Shown here: piece after piece, positions 1 through 5,075 of the stretch
Numbering within the stretch: the stretch's first letter is position 1
How the letters are laid out: the number at the start of each line of letters is the position of its first letter
DNA from: JL08 sp965363755
Lineage (GTDB): Bacteria > Pseudomonadota > Alphaproteobacteria > Rhodobacterales > Rhodobacteraceae
Assembly (NCBI GenBank): GCA_965363755.1
Contig: CBDTVL010000266.1
Coordinates: 1-5,075 of the forward strand
DNA: 5,075 nucleotides
Direction of reading: 5' to 3'
Notes under the pieces: generated by a model
Databases searched by the model: none
The model's input: only the letters and a program-made list of their open reading frames with translations
What the model was told of the DNA's origin: nothing
Program-made: the position numbers and the translations under genes

Positions 1-659
1 GCAGCCTCTGGTTCGACGGAGATCAAATGAAAACTGCGCTCAATATCCGCCGTCAAAGCCGCCCGTGCAGCAGCACGATCCCTGTTGCGCAATGCTGCGA
101 TAATTTCGCGGTGGTGTTGATGTTCATCCACCTGACTCGCGCGGTCCTGGCGGATAATCAGATTAAGATACGCCCCATACTGAAGCCAGAGTGACCGGAT
201 CAGCGGCAACATAACCTGCGAGCCGCTCTTGCCGTAAAGCAAAAAGTGGAATTCGTAGTTCTTACGCAAATCCGGCCCCTTGGCGAGTCCGATGGGATCC
301 GTTTTCAGAACTTCTTCCAGTTGATTTATCGTGGCGTTGTCCATCGCATCCAGAGCAATATCCAGCACCATCGTTTCCAATGCCAGCCGCGCCCGTTTCA
401 AATCAAGCATTCGGTCAACATTGAACTGCGGCACTTCCAAAGTGCGGCTTGGCGTGTCTTCCAGCGCGCCCTCGGCAACCAAACGGCGCACGGCTTCTCG
501 GACCGGGGTTATAGACGTGCCCAGTTGATCCGCCAGCGAGCGAAGATTCAGCACAGCACCCGGGCCGAATTCACCGCGGGTGAAGGCATCGTGCAAGGCT
601 TTGTATACCTCTTCGCGCAGCTTGGACTGATCGATCTTTGCGATGCCGAATTCGCCCAC
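1..659 (-). CDS. GntR-family transcriptional regulator with FCD domain (3' end cut by window edge)
   Basis: My reverse-strand translation gives 219 residues plus two bases, open to the left edge. The N-terminal part (about residues 9-76) is a GntR winged helix-turn-helix: RSLADQLGTSITPVREAVRRL at about 40-60 contains the typical TPVREA core of the recognition helix, followed by the wing. Residues about 80-215 are an all-helical FCD (FadR C-terminal) domain. N134-Y-E-F-H138 and the H183-R-E-I-I-A-A-L segment match two of the usual metal-ligand positions. The third usual histidine position, in A-L-T-A-D205-I, reads Asp. I chose the GTG start at 659 because an in-frame TGA lies at 674-672, a GAGAGG ribosome site sits 8 bases upstream, and the next in-frame ATG would fall after the DNA-binding domain. 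FCD regulators usually bind small carboxylic acids or sugar acids and often act as repressors. Its divergent position suggests it controls the adjacent enzyme/transporter operon and itself. The family is clear; the ligand is unknown. At 219 residues it is near full family length, so only a short tail is missing. Confidence 0.93.
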   Translation of the reverse strand, partial: MGEFGIAKIDQSKLREEVYKALHDAFTRGEFGPGAVLNLRSLADQLGTSITPVREAVRRLVAEGALEDTPSRTLEVPQFNVDRMLDLKRARLALETMVLDIALDAMDNATINQLEEVLKTDPIGLAKGPDLRKNYEFHFLLYGKSGSQVMLPLIRSLWLQYGAYLNLIIRQDRASQVDEHQHHREIIAALRNRDRAAARAALTADIERSFHLISVEPEA

Positions 660-667
660 AGTATTGG

Positions 668-673
668 CCTCTC
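668..673 (-). promoter_or_regulatory. Ribosome binding site of the gntR-type gene (start-deciding)
   Basis: The minus strand reads GAGAGG here, 8 bases before the GTG at 659-657. It overlaps an in-frame TGA at 674-672, so translation cannot begin further upstream in this frame. This supports a GTG start rather than any upstream start. Confidence 0.75.
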
Positions 674-696
674 AGATGCGAAAATTGCCCGTGTTG

Positions 697-732
697 TTTG
701 ACGTCGAGTGTATCGTGGTCAAATTTATTGAC
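697..732. promoter_or_regulatory. Candidate operator: TTGAC/GTCAA inverted repeats in the divergent control region
   Basis: TTTGAC (697-702) faces GTCAAA (718-723) as a perfect 6-base inverted repeat with a 15-base spacer. The same GTCAA (718-722) faces TTGAC (728-732) as a perfect 5-base inverted repeat with a 5-base spacer. The second repeat runs into the TTGACA -35 box of the plus promoter and lies between the -10 and -35 boxes of the minus promoter, so a protein bound there would block both. A dimeric GntR regulator is the obvious candidate ligand, but the motif is not a textbook GntR/FCD site, so the assignment is inference. Confidence 0.4.
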
Positions 733-734
733 AA
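707..734 (-). promoter_or_regulatory. Putative sigma70-type promoter of the regulator gene
   Basis: Read on the minus strand, TTGTCA (734-729, five of six matches to the -35 consensus) is followed after 16 bases by TACACT (712-707, four of six matches to the -10 consensus). Transcription would start near 700, leaving a leader of about 40 bases before the GTG. The -35 box occupies almost the same bases as the -35 box of the opposite promoter. Assigned by eye. Confidence 0.5.
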
Positions 735-757
735 CTGAAAGATAACATACATACGAT
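728..757 (+). promoter_or_regulatory. Putative sigma70-type promoter of the enzyme/transporter operon
   Basis: A perfect TTGACA (728-733) is followed after 18 bases by TACGAT (752-757, four of six matches to TATAAT). The expected start is near 764, giving a leader of about 45 bases before the ATG at 809. The surrounding bases (720-775) are clearly AT-richer than the flanking genes, as expected for a promoter. I see no other convincing promoter at the tightly overlapping gene junctions downstream, so this one probably drives the whole operon. Confidence 0.6.
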
Positions 758-795
758 CAAATATCACAGACATATCAACCATTCCTTCGAGGACC

Positions 796-799
796 GGAG
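796..799 (+). promoter_or_regulatory. Ribosome binding site of the first operon gene
   Basis: GGAG lies 9 bases before the ATG at 809, within the purine-rich stretch GAGGACCGGAG (789-799). This is the only well-placed free-standing ribosome site in the operon, because all later genes start inside the preceding gene. Confidence 0.7.
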
Positions 800-808
800 C
801 CTTTCAGA

Positions 809-1195
809 ATGAGTAAATCCGACACCGGAAGATTTTGGCTCTATGATCTAAAGGTAGAAACCGTACTCGGAGATCGCACAGCTGTCTGTCGTCATGTCGA
901 GGGCGAGAGCTTTCTGGTTGAGGGAGAGAATTTGGTTTTCAGCGCTGATCAGAAAATATCGCTTTATGCGCTGGCTGCCATTTTGCCGCTGCTACCCGCC
1001 AAACAGCGTGATACGGACCCAAATGACTGGATGTCCACGGATGCTGAAGTGGCCTGCCCCGATCCTCATTGTGGCGCAAGATTTCGGATAGAACGCATTG
1101 GCAAACGTTGGTTTTCGCATGCTGAAACCACCGGACTGCCAGAAGCACGAAATACGCCTTATTGGCAAAAACATGAACCTGATGGCGACAAATGA
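809..1195 (+). CDS. TIGR04076-like small protein of unknown function
   Basis: This is a 128-residue soluble protein with no signal peptide or membrane segment. It resembles the TIGR04076 family of short uncharacterized proteins. It begins with a beta-rich stretch (DLKVETVLG, about 13-21), then C27 and the F-L-V-E-G motif (35-39). A helical S-L-Y-A-L-A-A-I-L-P-L-L-P segment (51-63) is followed by K-Q-R, D-W-M (73-75) and the cysteine motif C83-P-D-P-H-C88, then F-R-I-E-R (92-96). The Cys-x4-Cys pair, with H87, C27 and H104 as possible partners, could bind a metal or be redox active, but this is inference. The ATG at 809 has a good GGAG site. Its stop overlaps the start of the reductase gene in ATGA, so the two are probably made in a coupled way. 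From general knowledge, family members occur near reductases and transport genes. No biochemical role is known to me. Confidence 0.8.
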   Translation: MSKSDTGRFWLYDLKVETVLGDRTAVCRHVEGESFLVEGENLVFSADQKISLYALAAILPLLPAKQRDTDPNDWMSTDAEVACPDPHCGARFRIERIGKRWFSHAETTGLPEARNTPYWQKHEPDGDK

Positions 1196-2283
1196 GTCGG
1201 CCCGAAACAACAAATCTACGTGACGGACACAAGATTTCACGGGTCATCAAAGGTGGATGGCAATTGGCAGGGGATCACGGGTCTGTTGATCGCGCATCAG
1301 CTGTAGCTGATATGGAGGCATTTCTGGACGCAGGAATAACCACATTTGATTGCGCCGATATCTACAAAGGTGTCGAACAGATGATCGGCGATTTTATTGC
1401 CGATGTCCGCGACCGTCGTGGCACAACAGCCGCCAATCAGATTTGCGTTCATACCAAGCTTGTTCCAGATCTGGCCAGCCTTGCCGAGTTGCACCCCGAC
1501 CAAGTCGAGAAGATTATTGATCGTTCGCTAAAACGATTGAAGGTCGACCGGTTGGATCTGGTTCAGTTCTATTGGTGGGATATGGCGGTTGGCAATGCCG
1601 TCGACTCCTTGGGGGTTCTCAAGCGCCTTCAAGAAAAAGGGAAAATCCGAAATCTTGGGGTAAACAACTGGGACGCGATCGACATTAAACCTTTCATTGA
1701 GGGCGGATTTGATATCGTTTCAGCCCAGGTGCAGTATTCAGTCTTGGACCATCGACCTGCCAATGAACTTACAGGGTGGGCAGATACAAACAACTTGCAG
1801 TTCTTATGTTATGGCACCCTGGCCGGAGGTTTCTTGACTGAGAACTGGCTGGGAAAGCCCGATCCGGGGTTTGAGTTCGAGAACCGCTCACTTGTAAAGT
1901 ACCGCCTGATCATCGACGAATTCGGTCCATGGAGCAGATTTCAAGAGTTGTTGCACGCGCTCAAGACCGTCGGAGATCGCCACGGCGTGTCGCTTAGTTC
2001 GATCGCAACTCGCTATGTGCTGAATCAGCCGCAGGTCGCCGCGGCGATCGTCGGGGCAAGATATGCCCGCCACCTGCCCAAGACGCTGGAAGTGTTTGAC
2101 GTGGTTCTCGACGAACAGGATCGGCAATGTCTTGCCGCTGTGATCAATCAGGCTGAGGGGCCAAACGGCAAGGTCTACGGGCTGGAACGTGACCGAAACA
2201 GCAGGCACGGGCGCATTATGAAATACAATCTGAACGCCAAGCCCGAGGATCAAATTCTCGGGGGTTCGGCGGCGGATGGCTGA
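1192..2283 (+). CDS. Aldo/keto reductase family protein
   Basis: A 363-residue (beta/alpha)8-barrel oxidoreductase of the aldo/keto reductase superfamily, probably cytoplasmic and NADP(H)-linked. The barrel starts with GGWQLAGDHG (21-30). Next comes the signature F-D53-C-A-D-I-Y58-K-G-V-E, holding the expected catalytic Asp and Tyr, and H-T-K89-L with the catalytic Lys. R-L-D-L-V-Q-F-Y127-W-W-D follows; here the usual catalytic His position reads Tyr. Later landmarks are L-G-V-N-N-W (155-160), S-A-Q-V-Q-Y-S-V-L-D (177-186), Y-G-T-L-A-G-G-F-L (207-215) and the cofactor-phosphate loop A-I-V-G-A-R (285-290). A tail after about residue 318, with V-Y-G-L-E-R and I-M-K-Y-N-L-N, makes it longer than many single-domain members (often 280-340). 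It begins inside the stop of the preceding gene and runs 8 bases into livG, so it belongs to the same transcript. The superfamily is certain; the substrate is unknown, possibly the imported compound or a carbonyl product of it. Confidence 0.92.
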   Translation: MSRPETTNLRDGHKISRVIKGGWQLAGDHGSVDRASAVADMEAFLDAGITTFDCADIYKGVEQMIGDFIADVRDRRGTTAANQICVHTKLVPDLASLAELHPDQVEKIIDRSLKRLKVDRLDLVQFYWWDMAVGNAVDSLGVLKRLQEKGKIRNLGVNNWDAIDIKPFIEGGFDIVSAQVQYSVLDHRPANELTGWADTNNLQFLCYGTLAGGFLTENWLGKPDPGFEFENRSLVKYRLIIDEFGPWSRFQELLHALKTVGDRHGVSLSSIATRYVLNQPQVAAAIVGARYARHLPKTLEVFDVVLDEQDRQCLAAVINQAEGPNGKVYGLERDRNSRHGRIMKYNLNAKPEDQILGGSAADG

Positions 2284-3073
2284 GCCTGCACATCGGCTGA
2301 CCGCCGGACCAATCTTGACCACGCGCGGGCTGACCAAGGACTTTGGCAGCTTTCGCGCGATAGATCAGGTTTCGCTAGATATCCTGCCGGGATCCATCAC
2401 TGGTTTAATCGGGCCCAATGGGGCCGGGAAATCGACCTTTTTCAATGTTCTGACTGGCATGATCGCGCCCACACAGGGAACTGTATTCTTTCGGGACGAG
2501 GACGTGACCGATCTGGCCCCGAACCAGCTATTTGCCAAAGGACTGGCGCATACGTTTCAGATACCGCGCCCGTTCAAGCGGATGAGTGTTCTTGAAAATG
2601 TCATGCTTGCACCCAAAGCCCAGTTGGGCGAAACCCTGTTGGCGCCGTTCCTGTTTCCAGCCCGTATGCGTCAACAAGAAGCCGAATTACGGGCTCGAGC
2701 GCTCGAGATTTTGGATTTTGTGACACTCGGGGGGGTTGCCGATCAGGCTGCTGGCAAGATATCGGGCGGTCAGATGAAGCTGCTGGAACTCGCTCGGATC
2801 CTGATGGGCGACCCTGAGGTGATCCTGCTGGACGAACCGGCGGCAGGGGTTAATCCTTCGCTGACCCGAATTCTGATCGAGCGGATCGAAGAGTTGAACC
2901 GGCGCGGCAAAACATTTGTGATCATCGAACATGATATGGATTTTGTCATGCGTCACTGTGATCCGGTGATTGCACTGGCCGAAGGTCAGATTGTGTTTCA
3001 GGGCACGGCCCAAGAGGCGCAGGCAAGCCCTGCCCTGCTGGATGCTTATCTGGGGGCGCAGGTTGATGACTGA
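2276..3073 (+). CDS. livG: Branched-chain-amino-acid-type (HAAT) ABC transporter ATP-binding protein, LivG type
   Basis: A 265-residue ABC ATPase on the inner face of the membrane, one of the two that power this importer. In order: Walker A GPNGAGKST (46-54), Q-loop Q95 in T-F-Q-I-P-R-P-F, signature I-S-G-G-Q-M (162-167), Walker B I-L-L-D186-E187-P, and the switch histidine H219 in I-I-E-H-D. The F-Q-I-P-R-P-F after the Q-loop and the I-E-H-D-M switch region are typical of LivG rather than LivF, as is the length. The ATG at 2276 lies within the end of the reductase gene in ATGGCTGA, with GGGGG at 2260-2264 as a possible ribosome site. All catalytic residues are present. The symbol names the family position only: branched-chain amino acids are not shown to be the substrate, and the enzymes upstream argue for something else. 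Confidence 0.95.
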   Translation: MAEPAHRLTAGPILTTRGLTKDFGSFRAIDQVSLDILPGSITGLIGPNGAGKSTFFNVLTGMIAPTQGTVFFRDEDVTDLAPNQLFAKGLAHTFQIPRPFKRMSVLENVMLAPKAQLGETLLAPFLFPARMRQQEAELRARALEILDFVTLGGVADQAAGKISGGQMKLLELARILMGDPEVILLDEPAAGVNPSLTRILIERIEELNRRGKTFVIIEHDMDFVMRHCDPVIALAEGQIVFQGTAQEAQASPALLDAYLGAQVDD

Positions 3074-3797
3074 AATTGTGTTGAGTGCCGAAAACATCGT
3101 CGCGGGATATGTCAAAGACCTTCCGATCCTGTTTGATGTGTCCGTAACCGTCAAAAAGGCTTCGCTCACCCTGATCATTGGTCCAAATGGGGCAGGCAAA
3201 TCCACCTTGATCAAGGCGATTGCCGGTGTCGTGCCTGTATCCAGCGGCAGAGTCATGTTGAACGGGCTGGAAATTACAGGAATACGCCCAGATCAGATGG
3301 CACTGAACGGGATCGCATATGTGCCGCAAACCGATAACATTTTTCGCACGCTTTCGATTCGGCAAAATCTTGACCTTGTCTTGCGCAACGCTGGATCTGC
3401 GACATCCGCGCGGTTGGCGACATTATTTGACCGCCTCCCGGCATTGGCCAGCAAACAAAACGATAAGGCCGGTACTCTGTCGGGCGGTCAGCGCCAAATG
3501 CTGGCGGTGGCGATGGCGCTGGCAGTGGACCCTTCAGTTATCCTGATGGATGAACCGTCCGCCGGATTATCGCCCAAAGCCGCGCAGGAAGTGCTGCACA
3601 TGGCGCGCGGCCTGACCAGACAGGGGGTTACGATCCTGTTGGTCGAGCAAAATGTCAAACAGGCCATGCGGCTAGCTGATCACTGCTATATTCTTGCCGA
3701 GGGACGCAATCAGCTGGATGGTGACGCAGCCGATTTGTTGTCGGACCCAATTGTCGGCGAAATCTATCTGGGCGGCAAGCGAGTGGGTGCCGCATGA
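3066..3797 (+). CDS. livF: Branched-chain-amino-acid-type (HAAT) ABC transporter ATP-binding protein, LivF type
   Basis: A 243-residue ABC ATPase, the partner of LivG. In order: Walker A GPNGAGKST (39-47), Q-loop Q88 in Y-V-P-Q, signature L-S-G-G-Q (138-142), Walker B V-I-L-M-D162-E163-P. The switch position is Gln (Q195 in L-V-E-Q-N-V) instead of His, which is normal for LivF proteins. The same frame is open upstream to an ATG at 2970, but I reject that start. It would add 32 residues of Arg/Trp-rich sequence unlike any LivF, all inside the livG coding region. The ATG at 3066 gives the usual M-T-E-x-V-L-S-A-E-N beginning and family length. It overlaps livG by eight bases (ATGACTGA), with a G-rich run 9 bases upstream. 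Assignment to the family is secure; the substrate is not. Confidence 0.95.
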   Translation: MTEIVLSAENIVAGYVKDLPILFDVSVTVKKASLTLIIGPNGAGKSTLIKAIAGVVPVSSGRVMLNGLEITGIRPDQMALNGIAYVPQTDNIFRTLSIRQNLDLVLRNAGSATSARLATLFDRLPALASKQNDKAGTLSGGQRQMLAVAMALAVDPSVILMDEPSAGLSPKAAQEVLHMARGLTRQGVTILLVEQNVKQAMRLADHCYILAEGRNQLDGDAADLLSDPIVGEIYLGGKRVGAA

Positions 3798-4708
3798 TCC
3801 AGAGCCTGACGGATGGCATTCTGGTGGGCGCAATCCTGTCTCTGGGTGCAATTGGGCTGACGATGGTCATGCATACGCTTCGCTTTGCCAATTTTTCACA
3901 TGCGGAACTGTTGTCGATTGGGGCCTATAGTGCATTAGTCTGTGACGCCGTTTTTTCGGGAATTCTGCCATTGCTGGCAGTCAAAATTGCGCCTCTTAGC
4001 ATGACTTGGGCTCTGGTGCTCGCCATGATCTGCGCAATGGGTCTGACCGGGCTGTCTGCGCTGATCATCGACAAGTTTGTGTTCAAGCGCATTCGCGAGA
4101 AAGGCGATGAACTGTCGATGGTCTTTGCCTCGTTTGGGGTAGCGCTGATCATTCGCAACCTGCTGGGCCTGATTTTTGGTCTGAAATCACAGCTTTATAG
4201 CAATGACATCGTATTCGCGGTCATTCTCAGTAAAGATCCACAAATCCTGGTGAAACCCGACCAGGTCTTTGTACTGATCGCCGCTGTGATGATCATGCTG
4301 GTGATGCATTACATGCTGTCGCGCACAACACTTGGGTTTGCCCTGAGAGCCGTTGCCGAGAACCCCTCGTTAGCTGAGGTGTCGGGTATCCGGCTGTCCC
4401 GTATGGTCGCCCTGATCTGGGTGATTGGGGGCATCCTAGCGGCCGCGGCCGGTGTCTTCTATGGGCTGACCAATCACATAAGCCCGGTCATCGGGCGTGA
4501 CCTCGTGCTCCCGATTTTCGCGGCCACGATAGTGGGTGGAATAGGCAGCGTCTATGGCGCGGTTCTGGGCGGGTTTGTTGTTGGCATCGCCTCAAATATG
4601 GCGCTGCTGGTGCTGCCGTCGGGATACAGCCCAGCCATGCCGTTTGTGATCATTCTGGCGTTGCTGCTCCTGCGTCCGAATGGTCTGTTCGGAGAGTCGC
4701 AAACATGA
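3794..4708 (+). CDS. livH: Branched-chain-amino-acid-type (HAAT) ABC transporter permease, LivH type
   Basis: A 304-residue integral membrane protein that would pair with LivM to form the channel. Hydrophobic segments lie at about 8-26, 38-60, 70-92, 108-130, 157-175, 203-224, 240-268 and 280-294. Family landmarks are R-F-A-N-F-S-H-A-E (30-38), the cytoplasmic A-L-R-A-V-A-E-N-P (183-191), which couples to the ATPases, and A-T-I-V-G-G-I-G-S-V-Y-G-A-V-L-G-G (244-260). It ends with L-L-L-R-P-N-G-L-F-G, also typical. Length is normal and the frame is intact. The ATG sits in an ATGA overlap with the livF stop and has only a weak ribosome site (a GAGTGGG stretch about 7 bases upstream), so translation probably relies on coupling. 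Confidence 0.95.
   Translation: MIQSLTDGILVGAILSLGAIGLTMVMHTLRFANFSHAELLSIGAYSALVCDAVFSGILPLLAVKIAPLSMTWALVLAMICAMGLTGLSALIIDKFVFKRIREKGDELSMVFASFGVALIIRNLLGLIFGLKSQLYSNDIVFAVILSKDPQILVKPDQVFVLIAAVMIMLVMHYMLSRTTLGFALRAVAENPSLAEVSGIRLSRMVALIWVIGGILAAAAGVFYGLTNHISPVIGRDLVLPIFAATIVGGIGSVYGAVLGGFVVGIASNMALLVLPSGYSPAMPFVIILALLLLRPNGLFGESQT
4691..4696 (+). promoter_or_regulatory. Ribosome binding site of livM inside livH
   Basis: GGAGAG lies 8 bases before the ATG at 4705, within the last codons of livH. It supports the ATG that overlaps the livH stop as the true livM start. Confidence 0.6.
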
Positions 4709-5075
4709 TCGGCATCATTTCTTATCTGGTGTTTTTCGTCACCATCGCCTCAATTCTGTCAATTGCAGTTCTGGGCCTGAACCTGCAATGGGGCAATACC
4801 GGTCTGTTCAACGGTGGGGTCGTCGCCTTTTTTGGCGCTGGTGCTTATGGGACATTACTTCTTGGTGGAACGCCTCAGCCTGATCACATCGGTGGTTTTG
4901 AAATGTTCTATCCCCTGGCCCTGCTTGGTGGTGCAGGTGCGGCGGGTTTGCTGGCGTGGTTTGTTGGGAAACTCACTTTGCATCTGCGCCACGATTATCT
5001 TGCAATTGCGACGTTTGGCGTTGCCGTTACTTTCGAAAACATCATGCGAAACGCCGAAGGGTTTTCGGGCGGCGC
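4705..5075 (+). CDS. livM: Branched-chain-amino-acid-type (HAAT) ABC transporter permease, LivM type (5' part; cut by window edge)
   Basis: My translation gives 123 residues plus two bases, still open at the right edge. Hydrophobic segments appear at about 3-24, 34-54, 67-88 and 99-113. Family landmarks are L-G-L-N-L-Q-W-G-N-T-G-L-F-N (23-36), followed by G-A-G-A-Y, and L-R-H-D-Y-L-A-I-A-T-F-G (94-104), all characteristic of LivM N-terminal halves. Family members are normally about 300-400 residues, so most of the gene lies outside. It starts within the livH stop (ATGA). Together with LivH it would make the membrane channel. The periplasmic binding protein is expected further downstream or elsewhere, because none is present here. 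Confidence 0.92.
   Translation, partial: MIGIISYLVFFVTIASILSIAVLGLNLQWGNTGLFNGGVVAFFGAGAYGTLLLGGTPQPDHIGGFEMFYPLALLGGAGAAGLLAWFVGKLTLHLRHDYLAIATFGVAVTFENIMRNAEGFSGG

Noticed and set aside
246..701. Long open frame on the plus strand (151 codons)
   Set aside because: It is antisense to the GntR/FCD gene, has no recognisable domain, and is Arg/Gln/His-rich as expected for a shadow frame. The minus-strand reading gives a clear protein family.
717..764. Near-direct repeat GRTCAAATWT at 717-726 and 755-764
   Set aside because: The copies are 38 bases apart, AT-rich and imperfect, in a promoter region where such matches arise by chance. It is weaker than the inverted repeats reported.
939..1250. 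Minus-strand open frames opposite the TIGR04076-like gene
   Set aside because: There is no family resemblance and no plausible ribosome site, and they fully overlap a well-supported plus-strand gene.
2694..2707. Perfect 14-base palindrome CTCGAGCGCTCGAG
   Set aside because: It lies inside livG and encodes an ordinary A-R-A-L-E helix segment. No second copy or regulatory context is visible, so it is probably a coincidence of GC-rich codons.
2970..3065. Upstream ATG for livF that would extend it by 32 residues
   Set aside because: The extra residues are Arg/Trp-rich, unlike LivF N-termini, and lie wholly inside livG. The ATG at 3066 gives the normal family start and length.
4439..4450. GC-only palindromic run (GCGGCCGCGGCC)
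   Set aside because: It is part of an alanine-rich membrane helix of LivH (A-A-A-A-G). Repeated GCN/GGN codons explain it.

Overview
The window holds one divergent regulator/operon unit. It looks like a piece of an alphaproteobacterial chromosome, most likely a Rhodobacterales (Roseobacter-like) or related species. That guess rests on moderately high GC with relaxed codon use, the style of the Liv-type (HAAT family) ABC transporter proteins, and the pairing of a GntR/FCD regulator with a catabolic transport operon. No rRNA or marker gene is present, so the taxonomy is inference.

Layout. On the minus strand, bases 1-659 encode a GntR-family regulator with an FCD ligand domain. It starts at a GTG, and its last few codons lie beyond the left edge. 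Bases 660-808 form a compact divergent control region. It has two face-to-face sigma70-like promoters whose -35 boxes overlap almost completely, and several TTGAC/GTCAA inverted repeats that are candidate operators. On the plus strand, from 809 to the right edge, six genes run head to tail with every junction overlapping by 4 or 8 bases: a small TIGR04076-like protein (809-1195), an aldo/keto reductase-like protein (1192-2283), a LivG-type ATPase (2276-3073), a LivF-type ATPase (3066-3797), a LivH-type permease (3794-4708) and the start of a LivM-type permease (4705-right edge).

How they may work together. The four Liv-type proteins form the membrane and ATPase parts of a branched-chain-amino-acid-type importer. 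This family also imports amides, urea, aromatic acids and other small metabolites. The periplasmic binding protein is not in the window and is probably downstream of livM. The two leading genes suggest that the imported compound, or a product of it, is handled by an aldo/keto reductase-fold enzyme together with a small cysteine-containing protein of unknown function. The regulator probably senses a small acid or a catabolite and controls both promoters. The substrate cannot be read from the sequence.

Points of most interest are the TIGR04076/reductase pair fused by overlap to a transporter, the apparent loss of the catalytic histidine in the reductase, the replacement of a usual FCD metal-ligand histidine by Asp in the regulator, and the architecture of the control region. 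I found no mobile element, CRISPR array, tRNA, rRNA or terminator. There is no gene-free stretch longer than 149 bases.
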